55,157 bases of DNA from Nitrosomonadales bacterium (GTDB lineage Bacteria > Pseudomonadota > Gammaproteobacteria > Burkholderiales > Gallionellaceae). The position numbers and the translations under genes are program-made. The notes under the pieces were generated by a model, which did not search any database, had not been told where the DNA came from, and was given only the letters and a program-made list of their open reading frames with translations. Positions 30,984-38,109 of the stretch are shown one piece after another. The stretch covers positions 1 through 55,157 of the forward strand of contig CANJMS010000003.1 of assembly GCA_947475825.1 (NCBI GenBank), read 5' to 3'. Numbering within the stretch: the stretch's first letter is position 1; every line of letters begins with the position of its first letter.

Positions 30984-31549
30984 TATTTTTTCCCCTTAGT
31001 CATTGCGTCAAACACGTTATCTGCGTGCACCTCAATGTAGCGCTGTAAACCTTCATTCATATCATTCACACCTTTCAAAGTTTCTTTTACACGCTGCATG
31101 TCTAGTTCGGCGATGGAATAAATGATGTTGTTTTTCGTATCGCGATACGAGCCAATAATTCTGGAGCCAGATAAATTTACCTTACTCATATTTTTAATCT
31201 GTCGCGAGACTGACTCGGTATTCACACTGGCATTAGCAACTTTTTCAGAAGCCAAATAATCATTGCTAACTATATCCAAGAATGAGCTCAAAATGCGCGC
31301 CACCTCAGCCCGTGCGCGATCATCCGCTACTGATTTTTGCAGCGCCATATCGCCCATGGCAGAGGCCTGACCCACGCCATGAAACAAGCGACCATCTTTA
31401 TTATTTAAAGTTTGCGTACCCTTGTTCACCCAATCCGGCACATCCGCCAGTCCCAGATTGCTTTCAATCTTGTTTGTGCTGGAACAGGCAGCCAGCATGA
31501 GAATAAGAGCAACGCTAGACAATCTTGAACCCCAATTTAATATATACAT
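30983..31549 (-). CDS. LPP20-family lipoprotein (smaller paralogue)
   Basis: A 188-residue lipoprotein with lipobox LMLAAC (C22), followed by DVPDWVNKGTQTL, FHGVGQASAMGDMALQKSVADD and a helical region with RARAEVARILSSFLD, which match the LPP20 family. The start at 31549 is set by GGAG 7 bases upstream; an upstream in-frame start at 31630 would hide the signal peptide. It is the first gene of the four-lipoprotein operon. A paralogue of the last gene of the same operon, so the operon contains two LPP20 proteins. Confidence 0.83.
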   Translation of the reverse strand: MYILNWGSRLSSVALILMLAACSSTNKIESNLGLADVPDWVNKGTQTLNNKDGRLFHGVGQASAMGDMALQKSVADDRARAEVARILSSFLDIVSNDYLASEKVANASVNTESVSRQIKNMSKVNLSGSRIIGSYRDTKNNIIYSIAELDMQRVKETLKGVNDMNEGLQRYIEVHADNVFDAMTKGKK

Positions 31550-31941
31550 AATTTTCTCCAAATTAAAGTGAACTTGCCGGAAAAGTGGGCTCAAAGAACG
31601 AATCGTCACAAATTTTAAACCGCTTAACATTATTGTTAAAACTAAAAATCGCAGCCCAGCTTACCTGATGTCGACTGGTAAGATAAGGGCATTTAAGAGT
31701 CAGCATAAATATTTTGTTATCAACCATCAATTGGGTGTTGATTTGTCGCATTAGTTATTTGACTAACGGTTTTAAGTTGCAATTTTCAGAGCCTGCCACT
31801 ATTCTCTAAATGTATTATCGATATTAGCCATGGCGCTTAATAAATAGTCTGTTAAGGGCAGAGCTGGTTAAGTCGGCGAGCGAAAAGAAGTGCAGCTTTT
31901 TATATTTCCAACTTTCTATCTTTTTAAAGATTAAAGCGTAA
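31550..31941. promoter_or_regulatory. Divergent control region with 16-bp palindrome
   Basis: This 390-base spacer separates the lipoprotein operon (minus) from the FrnE/dgkA genes (plus). It must hold both promoters. A palindrome TTAACA-TTAT-TGTTAA lies at 31624-31639, about 75 bases upstream of the first lipoprotein ATG, a plausible operator position. No coding potential was recognised. Confidence 0.4.
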
Positions 31942-32598
31942 ATGAAAATGACCACACCCATCAGAATAGATTTTATCTCCGATGTTTCGTGCCCTTGGTG
32001 CGCGATAGGCTTGCAGTCACTTGAAGTCGCACTGGCCAGATTAAACGGGCAAGTTGCAGCAGAGATTCACTTTCAGCCCTTTGAATTAAACCCAAACATG
32101 GCAGCGGAAGGCCAGGATTTAGCCGAACATTTGACTAAAAAATATGGCATGTCTCCAGCACAATTAGAGCAGAGCGCCGAAGCCATTCGAGCAAAAGGCG
32201 CCGCACTAGGCTTCACCTTCAACATGGACACTCGTCGCCGTATATATAACACATTTGATGCACATCGGTTATTGTATTGGGCAGATTTGGAAGGTAAGCA
32301 GCCCGCGCTGAAACATGCGCTACTGCGCGCGTATTTTACCGATGGAAAAAATCTATCCGCACACGAAACGTTGATTGAGTTGGCAGCAGAGGCGGGGTTG
32401 GATGCAACTCGCGCCCGCGAAATACTGGCCTCAGATGAATTTTTGCTGCAAGTGCGCGAACGTGAAAACTATTATATCCAGCAAGGCATACAAGCCGTAC
32501 CATCCGTTATTATCAACCAACGTCACCTCATACAAGGCGGCCAGACATCTGAAATATTCGAACGGGCACTCCGCGAAATTGCAGCCGCCCAACCCTGA
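31942..32598 (+). CDS. FrnE-like DsbA-family oxidoreductase
   Basis: A 218-residue thioredoxin-fold protein of the DsbA/FrnE group. The CPWC active site is at residues 17-20, followed by a helical insertion (about 55-150, with RRRIYNTFDAHRLLYWA) and a cis-proline segment AVPSVIINQR. No signal peptide is present, so unlike DsbA it should act in the cytoplasm as a dithiol oxidoreductase. FrnE proteins have been linked to oxidative-stress tolerance. The dgkA start overlaps its stop by one base (TGATG). Confidence 0.9.
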   Translation: MKMTTPIRIDFISDVSCPWCAIGLQSLEVALARLNGQVAAEIHFQPFELNPNMAAEGQDLAEHLTKKYGMSPAQLEQSAEAIRAKGAALGFTFNMDTRRRIYNTFDAHRLLYWADLEGKQPALKHALLRAYFTDGKNLSAHETLIELAAEAGLDATRAREILASDEFLLQVRERENYYIQQGIQAVPSVIINQRHLIQGGQTSEIFERALREIAAAQP

Positions 32599-32969
32599 TG
32601 CAACCCTCACCACATAAAAGCAAAACGGGCTTGAAGCGCATACTCAACGCCTTTCATTATTCGATGGATGGTCTGAAAGCTGCCTGCCAACACGAGCACG
32701 CTTTCCGCCAGGAATTATTTTTGGCTGCAATCTTAATTCCCCTCGCGCTATATTTAGAGCCCGGTATGATCGGTCGTGTGCTGATGATCACCTCAGTGCT
32801 GCTGGTGCTGGCGGTGGAGTTATTAAATTCCGCAATCGAAGCCGCAGTGGATCGAATCTCACTGGAAAATCACGAACTCATCAAACGCGCCAAAGACATG
32901 GGTAGCGCGGCAGTGTTCATTGCGCTGTTGAATGTGGTGGTGACTTGGGGATTGGTGTTGTTTGGGTAA
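32598..32969 (+). CDS. dgkA: Diacylglycerol kinase
   Basis: A 123-residue inner-membrane kinase with three predicted membrane helices and the family signature ELLNSAIEAAVDRIS (catalytic and metal-binding Glu residues), preceded by EHAFRQELFLA. It phosphorylates diacylglycerol, released when phospholipid head groups are used for envelope glycans, back to phosphatidic acid. Translationally coupled to the FrnE-like gene. The length matches the family. Confidence 0.95.
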   Translation: MQPSPHKSKTGLKRILNAFHYSMDGLKAACQHEHAFRQELFLAAILIPLALYLEPGMIGRVLMITSVLLVLAVELLNSAIEAAVDRISLENHELIKRAKDMGSAAVFIALLNVVVTWGLVLFG

Positions 32970-33193
32970 GGGGAAAATACGAGTGAGCGCAGAAATCGGT
33001 TGTATAGCGGTTCTATTGCGCATGATGAGAATGGTGGGGGAAGCGGCGGTGGGAGAAAGTAAGTGGCTACTGATGGAAAAAGTGGTCTATCTCACATTCT
33101 CCACCGAAAATGCTGGTGGCAACACTTTCAGCAGGTACCGTGAAAGGCTGTATTTGATCAAAATAGCGTGAGCATAATTACGAGCATAAAAAG

Positions 33194-33221
33194 TTGCAAA
33201 CAAAGTGAAGTTTGTTAGAAT
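33194..33221 (+). promoter_or_regulatory. Promoter of the cytochrome c gene
   Basis: A -35 TTGCAA (33194-33199) and a -10 TAGAAT (33216-33221) are separated by 16 bases, about 80 bases before the cytochrome ATG. The spacer contains an AAACAAA/TTTGTT inverted repeat. Confidence 0.5.
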
Positions 33222-33299
33222 GCCGCTGGGCAGCGATGTCCTAAAAATTTTTGAAAGCTGTAAATATTTTTATTATTCATTATGGAGAAAATATCACTC

Positions 33300-33767
33300 A
33301 TGAAATCTATCATCTTTGGCGTAATTGCGGCAATAGGCTTGACGGTTGCTGGGAGCGTAATGGCTCAGGACGCCGCACCAGCACAAGGGGACGTGCTGAT
33401 ACCTGCAGATAAACTAGCATTTATCAAAAAAAATGGCTTCCTTTGTCACACTTGTCATAAGATTGAAGGAAAGTTAGTTGGCCCACCTTGGATGGATGTA
33501 TCCAAAAAATACAAAGGTGAAAAAACCTACACTTTCGGTGGTGATGGCTATAAAGACTTCAAAGGCAAGACACATCCAGCAGAAACGCTGCCATTGGTAG
33601 AAGGTCTGATGAAGAAAGTTTCACACGGTGGTAACGGTGGCGGCATAGGCAATTGGAAAGAAACTCATAAAATTTCAGCACCCATGTTTGCAAATGACCC
33701 TACGGGTAAGAAACAAGCAGCCATTAAAGAAATGGTTGAATTCGTTTTAAGCTTAGCGAAGCATTGA
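33300..33767 (+). CDS. Periplasmic monoheme cytochrome c (c551-like)
   Basis: A 155-residue exported protein. The signal peptide ends at VMA (residue 22). The class I heme motif is C49-H-T-C-H53, followed by KIEGKLVGPPWMDVSKKYKG, as in c551/c552 cytochromes. The likely axial methionine is M129 in ISAPMF, and the C-terminal helix is MVEFVLSL. Compared with the roughly 80-100-residue mature c551 proteins it has an extra segment (about 74-118) containing FGGDGYKDFKGK and a Gly-rich GGNGGG loop. A periplasmic electron carrier is inferred; partners are not in the window. ATG 33300 is preferred over 33282. It has its own promoter and terminator. Confidence 0.9.
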   Translation: MKSIIFGVIAAIGLTVAGSVMAQDAAPAQGDVLIPADKLAFIKKNGFLCHTCHKIEGKLVGPPWMDVSKKYKGEKTYTFGGDGYKDFKGKTHPAETLPLVEGLMKKVSHGGNGGGIGNWKETHKISAPMFANDPTGKKQAAIKEMVEFVLSLAKH

Positions 33768-33777
33768 TTTAATCAGT

Positions 33778-33801
33778 TTTCGAATTTGTCGAAATTTTTT
33801 A
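33778..33801 (+). terminator. Terminator of the cytochrome gene
   Basis: A 6-bp stem TTTCGA/TCGAAA with loop ATTTG is followed by TTTTTT, starting 11 bases past the stop. Confidence 0.7.
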
Positions 33802-33811
33802 TGTGAAAGAA

Positions 33812-33851
33812 GTCATACGACGATAATGAGCTTTATTAGGACTCGTATGAC
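33812..33851. repeat. Inverted repeat GTCATACGA/TCGTATGAC
   Basis: A 9-bp perfect inverted repeat (33812-33820 and 33843-33851) with a 22-base loop lies between the cytochrome terminator and an IS256-like fragment. It may be a second hairpin or a relic of an element end. Confidence 0.4.
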
Positions 33852-33904
33852 GACTGCCGCAATACCACTCTGGACAAGCTATTTGAAGGGGTGAATTCAT
33901 CTCC

Positions 33905-34195
33905 ATGTTCAACATTGTAGAATTGTTCGGGCAACTCAAGAAGGTGCTGGCGAAAAGCACGCTACAAGCCAAGCCGAACTACCATCTTGAACAACATCTC
34001 GGCGCGGTTACGTCCTCGCGCAATTACAAGAACAGCAGCAAGAAAACCTAACTGACAACGGAAATCCGGCTGTCGCTGGTTGCTCCTCACGACCATGACG
34101 GCAGCTTCGAGCTGCAACCAATCACCAAGTATCAGCACTGCCTGCCTAGATTCGGTGACAAAGTAATCCTGCTTTATACCTACCGTACCTTATTC
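33905..34195 (+). pseudogene. IS256-family transposase, N-terminal fragment
   Basis: The frame from ATG 33905 reads LEQHLG...NYKNSSKKT, a TAA, then LTTEIRLSLVAPHDHDGSFE and KYQHCLPRFGDKVILLYT. This matches the N-terminal part of IS256-type mutator transposases (SKKT..TE.G...L..PRDRNGSFEP). It stops matching where it should continue to the catalytic core and instead joins IS110-like sequence. Confidence 0.75.
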
Positions 34196-34380
34196 AAAGC
34201 GCACCTCTATGAAGCACTCGTTGGGCAAATACGCATCGCCACAATCAAAGTGTTCGCTGAACGTCAGAAGAAAGCGGGTATGCCACCCAAGTTGTGATCG
34301 TTGCCTGCATGAGAAAGTTGTTATCGATCATGAACTCAATGTTGCAAAATAATATCCCGTGGAACATGATAAATGCTTAA
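34196..34380 (+). pseudogene. IS110-family transposase, C-terminal fragment
   Basis: The sequence reads LYEALVGQIRIATIKVFAERQKKAGMPPK and, after a frameshift, VVIVACMRKLLSIMNSML to a TAA at 34380. This is the C-terminus of IS110/IS1111 DEDD transposases (typically KVALVACMRKLLTILNAML). ACACGGTTGTTCTCCC just downstream resembles an IS110-type end. The fragment is fused to an IS256 N-terminal piece, so a deletion or recombination joined two dead elements. Confidence 0.72.
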
Positions 34381-34551
34381 CTTGGAACACGGTTGTTCTC
34401 CCAATGGGAGCGGAGTCGGCGGGATGAGAGAACACACTTGTAACAATCGAGCCACCCACCGACAATCACCCTTTGCTAGAATGCAAGCCGTGCTTATGCA
34501 CCATATGGCTTGGCTTACCTATTAACTCTAATTGAACTCACACGGTCGACC

Positions 34552-35340
34552 ATGTCTGACATTCTAAGAAAAATACTCGCTGTAAAAGCGCAAGAAGTTT
34601 CTGCTGCACAAAATGCCAAGCCTATAGCGGCGCTATGTGCCGAAGTGAAACATGCTCTGCCTGTGCGTGATTTTGTCGGCGCGATACGCGCAAAAATTAC
34701 TGCGGGTCAGCCTGCTGTCATCGCTGAAATTAAAAAAGCCAGTCCCAGCAAAGGCATATTGCGGGCGAATTTTAATCCCGCAGAAATCGCCACGAGCTAT
34801 GCGCTACACGGTGCAGCCTGTTTATCGGTGTTAACCGACCAGCAGTTTTTTCAGGGTCATGCGGATTATTTACAGCAGGCGCGCGCCGCCTGCTCTCTGC
34901 CCGTGTTACGCAAAGATTTTATTATTGACTCCTACCAAATTTATCAATCGCGGGCAATGGGCGCAGACTGCATTTTGCTCATTGCCTCTGCCTTGAGCTT
35001 AGCGCAGATGCAGGAATTTGAGGCACTGGCATATAGTCTGGGCATGGCGGTGCTGGTGGAAGTGCATGATGGTGCTGAGTTGGAACTGGCACTGCAACTG
35101 GCAACGCCACTAATCGGCATTAATAATCGCAACCTACGTACTTTTGCAGTGAGCCTGCAAACCACACTGGATTTACTGCCGCGTATTCCATCGACGCGCA
35201 TCGTAGTTACCGAAAGTGGCATTCTGCAAACGCACGATGTACAACACATGCGACAACATCAGGTGCAAACATTTCTGGTGGGCGAAACATTGATGCGCGC
35301 ACCCGAGCCCGGCGTGGAATTGGCGAGATTGTTTGCTTAA
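34552..35340 (+). CDS. trpC: Indole-3-glycerol phosphate synthase
   Basis: A 262-residue TIM-barrel enzyme that closes the indole ring in tryptophan synthesis (CdRP to indole-3-glycerol phosphate). Motifs include [14 protein letters not shown] (catalytic Lys), [30 protein letters not shown] and VTESGI. The ATG at 34552 gives the usual MSDILRKIL start. In betaproteobacteria trpC normally follows trpG and trpD; here IS256/IS110 debris lies immediately upstream and IS1182/IS21 debris downstream, so it is stranded. It needs its own promoter; TAGAAT at 34477-34482 is a candidate -10 box with a poor -35. The coding sequence looks intact. Confidence 0.96.
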   Translation: MSDILRKILAVKAQEVSAAQNAKPIAALCAEVKHALPVRDFVGAIRAKITAGQPAVIAEIKKASPSKGILRANFNPAEIATSYALHGAACLSVLTDQQFFQGHADYLQQARAACSLPVLRKDFIIDSYQIYQSRAMGADCILLIASALSLAQMQEFEALAYSLGMAVLVEVHDGAELELALQLATPLIGINNRNLRTFAVSLQTTLDLLPRIPSTRIVVTESGILQTHDVQHMRQHQVQTFLVGETLMRAPEPGVELARLFA

Positions 35341-35348
35341 TGGAATGG

Positions 35349-35488
35349 CTATACCTTTTCTGTACCATCATCTTTCTTTTTATCTTCCCGACTAAGACTA
35401 AACCACTCTCTGATAGCCCCAAACGGGCTCAAATCTTCTCGCTTTGCATCATAGATCCGACCCGGATGCCGACCTAATGCCTCTAACG
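35349..35488 (-). pseudogene. C-terminal remnant of an unidentified protein
   Basis: On the minus strand about 45 residues ending LGRHPGRIYDAKREDLSPFG...REWFSLSREDKKKDDGTEKV run to a stop at 35349, convergent with trpC. Upstream, the frame enters sequence resembling the left end of an IS1182-type element (GAGGCTGTAGAAAAAG, about 35488). It therefore looks like the surviving tail of a gene whose 5' part was cut off by the insertion. I do not recognise the family. Confidence 0.35.
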
Positions 35489-35690
35489 AGGCTGTAGAAA
35501 AAGTATCTTCATACCTGCATCTTGCCGTGAACCAAATCAAATATCAATGTGTGTCGAAGTGGCGGACGATATTTTGGAGAGATAAATGGCGCGTTACAAA
35601 TAGATCGACAGCAGCCCCCGCAACTTGCCCTGGACTTGCAGCGGCAACTTTTGTCTGCCGGATGTGGATTGACACAGAGCGCCAATTGAA
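35489..35690 (+). pseudogene. IS1182-like transposase, 5' fragment
   Basis: Following the terminal-like GGCTGTAGAAAAAG, an ATG at 35586 opens MARYK, a TAG, IDSSPR and, after a frameshift, LALDLQRQLLSAG. This resembles the N-terminus of IS1182-type transposases (MARYKxxDxSPxxLxxDLxxQLLPG). It breaks off where IS21 sequence begins. A matching internal piece lies beyond the IS21 fragment at 36213-36299. Confidence 0.55.
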
Positions 35691-35692
35691 AA

Positions 35693-36001
35693 TTGTTTGA
35701 TTATCTTCCATTTAGCCAGGCCGGAGGTGCCTTGCTGTTTCGCCTGCCGTCCAAACTGTACGAGCATACCAGCGTGATCATCACTACGAACCTGAGCTTC
35801 TCTGAATGGTCCAGCGTATTTGGTGATGCGAAGATGACCACGGCGCTATTGGATAGGCTCACCCATCACTGCCATATCGTGGAAACGAGCAATGAGTCAT
35901 ACCGGTTCCAGCACAGCAGCATGACCGCAAAGTCGCGTATCAAGTCACGGGAGCAAACACGAAAGGGGGGCAAAGCAACACCAACTGAAGAGCCATTCTG
36001 A
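35693..36001 (+). pseudogene. istB: IS21-family helper IstB, C-terminal fragment
   Basis: About 100 residues match the end of IstB ATPases: [33 protein letters not shown] and [20 protein letters not shown]. The Walker A half is absent. It is followed by the tandem terminal repeats of an IS21 end at 36155-36202, so this is the right portion of a copy that lost istA and the start of istB. Confidence 0.85.
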
Positions 36002-36154
36002 TCTGGCATACGCGGGGAAAGATGCGAAGGGCGAAACCCTTAGCGAATTTCCCCGCACTTTATGGTTGTTTAAAAAATGGAAAATGTGAACTTCAAAAAC
36101 CAGTTATTGGTACACTTATCCACAGCAGTAGCTTCAAAAAGCAGCTACCGGTTC

Positions 36155-36202
36155 TGGGTCAATATTCAATCGGCACGGTGGGTCAATATTCAGTCGGCGC
36201 GA
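36155..36202. repeat. Tandem terminal repeats of an IS21 end
   Basis: Two 24-bp direct repeats, each beginning TGGGTCAATATTCA and continuing (A/G)TCGGC(A/G)CG, lie 150 bases past istB. Multiple terminal repeats of this kind are characteristic of IS21-family ends and are bound by IstA. Confidence 0.75.
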
Positions 36203-36212
36203 ACAGGGTGAA

Positions 36213-36299
36213 GTCAAAAAGCTTATGGCAATGGCCGAAGAAGCGAATAGCGGGCAGACGATACCGGATGGTATGAGCTCTAATTCGAGCGAAATTTAA
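36213..36299 (+). pseudogene. IS1182-like transposase, internal fragment
   Basis: The frame VKKLMAMAEEANSGQTIPDG-MS resembles the mid-region of IS1182 transposases (ALAEQAD...IPDGMSIPEEL) and then runs into a stop. Together with the 5' fragment at 35489-35690 it suggests an IS1182 copy into which IS21 inserted. Confidence 0.45.
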
Positions 36300-36303
36300 T
36301 ATA

Positions 36304-36729
36304 TCAATTTAATATTTGCTTAATGCGCGTACCCAAACGGGTTTGCCAATCTCTGGAAATACGTTCCATAGAAGCAGGGCGCGTAAACTTGCGTTGAGGC
36401 TTGCCCCACACAGAATTAGGAAAATGACTATCATCGGTATAACGCGGAATAACATGCCAATGTAAATGCGGTGTCACATTGCCCAGACTAGCGAGGTTTA
36501 TTTTATCTGGCTGCATAACTTCTCTTATAGCTTGCTCAACGGCAAAAACCACGTGCATTATTTTTTGTTGCTCATCTATTTTTAAATCCGTCATTTCTTT
36601 TATGTGCTGCTGCCAGATCACCCGACAAAATCCGGGATAGTCATTATCTATCACCAAAATTACGCGACAACTTTCATTTTGCCAAAGCATAGCTTCACCT
36701 TGTGCATGGCATAGCTCACATTGCGTCAT
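36304..36729 (-). CDS. HIT-family protein
   Basis: A 141-residue histidine-triad protein. The HxHxH motif is H88-L-H90-W-H92 in PHLHWHVIPR, and a CELC pair at the N-terminus (C4, C7) precedes it. Members are nucleotide hydrolases or transferases acting on AMP-linked compounds; the substrate cannot be named. It lies downstream of a decayed DUF3683 gene, an arrangement I recall from other betaproteobacteria, where the two genes are neighbours. It appears intact and of normal length. Confidence 0.9.
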   Translation of the reverse strand: MTQCELCHAQGEAMLWQNESCRVILVIDNDYPGFCRVIWQQHIKEMTDLKIDEQQKIMHVVFAVEQAIREVMQPDKINLASLGNVTPHLHWHVIPRYTDDSHFPNSVWGKPQRKFTRPASMERISRDWQTRLGTRIKQILN

Positions 36730-36768
36730 AGCAGCATACGCTCAATTCCACCATCCAATTTTCTCCCA

Positions 36769-36993
36769 TCAAATATTTAACCATTTCCACCACGATGTAA
36801 TCTGCTGTGGATTATGGGACACCATAAATTGTCGCCAACACCTCATACAACATGTGGCCAAGCGATCCGTGCAACGTTTGGCGCGCAAGCTGTTGTAGAT
36901 GTTCCAAGCTTCATCCTCCAAAGTATGGATGGTGATTTCATGATCTGAAAATGTGGCGTAGTTACAAGGTATTTCACGTAGAAGCGTGGTCAT
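36769..36993 (-). pseudogene. N-terminal remnant of a DUF3683 FAD-linked oxidase
   Basis: From the ATG at 36993 the frame reads MTTLLREIPCNYATFSDHEI and IHTLEDEAWNIYNSLRAKRCTDR, then shifts (LGHMLYEVLATIYGV in the next frame) and soon ends. This matches the start of large DUF3683 dehydrogenases of over 1,200 residues found in betaproteobacteria; everything after about residue 70 is gone. A frameshift plus a large deletion brought the HIT gene close to it. Confidence 0.6.
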
Positions 36994-37135
36994 GTTTAAT
37001 GTGTAATTTTTAAAAATGGCAGCAAGCTGCAAATTTTACAGCATCGTATGCGCTTGTAGAAATTTAATGGTGTATGCTTAGCAGCACTTTCACCACAGAA
37101 CCTTATGCGCTTAATTTTATCTACTCCTTATGTTT

Positions 37136-37273
37136 AAGGAAACACTGAACAAATTGATTCCACTCCTGGTTCGACAAAGCTCTCCTGCGCGAAGCCGAAG
37201 GATTTACCACGAACGGAATCAAACACTTGCCGCTCGCCCTAAATTTATCGGAGAACTTATTCAGCATTTCCTT
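37136..37273. mobile_element. 138-bp inverted-repeat element (complete copy)
   Basis: The ends AAGGAAACACTGAACAA and, on the other strand, AAGGAAATGCTGAATAA match at 14 of 17 positions. Including flanking bases the ends read TTAAGGAAA...TTTCCTTAA, consistent with insertion at TTAA or TA. The interior has TTCGACAAAGCTC and CCACGAACGGAATCAAACAC, shared with partial copies at 1443-1499 and 9576-9655. No coding capacity. It lies in the promoter region upstream of the thioredoxin-like gene. Confidence 0.7.
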
Positions 37274-37403
37274 AATTTCAGCGATAAAATTGTTTAAAAA
37301 TTTGTTACTTACTCTAAACTTCTAAATGCCACTTAAGTTTTATTTACAGTATTTTAATTTTGCATGAAAATGCATTTAATCATTTACTAAAAGAGTACAT
37401 CTT

Positions 37404-37892
37404 ATGCAACGCTTTATATCCATTTTAATTTTAATGCTTTCATTTTTAATCTGGTCTGCCGCACCAGCATGGGCTGAAACTTCTCAACTGGATTTTGAAC
37501 CGCACAAAGGTAAGGTGGTTTATGTTGATTTTTGGGCTTCATGGTGTATTCCGTGTCTCCAATCATTTCCATGGATGCAGGCTATGCACGAGAAATACAG
37601 TAAGCAGGGCTTAGTGATAATTGCCATCAATCTCGACCACAATCGCGCCAAAGCGGACACGTTCCTAAAAAAATTAAAACCACCTTTTACCCAAATGTTC
37701 GATCCCGAGGGCAAGCTGGCTGAAGAATACAAAGTAGTATCGATGCCTTATAGCTTTTTGGTTGACCGCAGTGGCACACCACGCTTTGAACACGCAGGAT
37801 TTTTCAAAGCCCAAATAAATTCCTACGAAAAAGAAATTGTTGACCTGCTCAACGAACCTGCACTGGCACACGAGCCTGCATCTAAAAAATAG
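37404..37892 (+). CDS. Periplasmic thioredoxin-like (TlpA/ResA-type) protein
   Basis: A 162-residue exported thioredoxin fold. The signal peptide ends at AWA (residue 24); the active site is W47-C-I-P-C51 in FWASWCIPC; the cis-proline is in VVSMPYSF (about 112). The acidic WCxPC context suggests a reductant of disulfides or of apocytochrome or metal-site cysteines in the periplasm. It is the first gene of a co-oriented set; the DUF4266 gene starts 2 bases after its stop. The Cys-Gly-Cys tail of that neighbour is an obvious, though unproven, substrate. Confidence 0.9.
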   Translation: MQRFISILILMLSFLIWSAAPAWAETSQLDFEPHKGKVVYVDFWASWCIPCLQSFPWMQAMHEKYSKQGLVIIAINLDHNRAKADTFLKKLKPPFTQMFDPEGKLAEEYKVVSMPYSFLVDRSGTPRFEHAGFFKAQINSYEKEIVDLLNEPALAHEPASKK

Positions 37893-37893
37893 T

Positions 37894-38109
37894 ATGTTAA
37901 AAATTTTGTTTTTACTTTTTTTTATAGGCTTGCTGGGAGGCTGTCAGACGATCGGCATAAAACCATGGGAGCGTGATCTATTGGCAGAGAAATCAATGCA
38001 ACTGGATGCCTATCCAATCGATAGCGCGCTAGACGATCATCTATATTTTAGTAAAGAAGCTGCCAGTGGTGGGCGTAGTTTTGGTGGTGGGGGTTGCGGG
38101 TGCAATTGA
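37894..38109 (+). CDS. DUF4266 small lipoprotein with Gly/Cys tail
   Basis: A 71-residue lipoprotein too short for routine calling. Signal peptide with lipobox LLGGC (C17); then KPWERDLLAEKSMQLD, a DDHLYFSKEAASGG segment and the very C-terminus GGRSFGGGGCGCN. These are the conserved features I associate with DUF4266. Mature length is about 55 residues. The glycine-rich stretch and two cysteines at the end suggest a flexible tail that binds metal, forms a disulfide or is modified. It lies 2 bases after the thioredoxin-like gene and overlaps the start of the DUF3570 gene. Confidence 0.88.
   Translation: MLKILFLLFFIGLLGGCQTIGIKPWERDLLAEKSMQLDAYPIDSALDDHLYFSKEAASGGRSFGGGGCGCN

Noticed and set aside
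32962-33171. 69-codon frame after dgkA
   Set aside because: It starts with TTG inside dgkA, has no clear ribosome site, no recognisable family and unusual composition; the cytochrome promoter region follows. Treated as chance.
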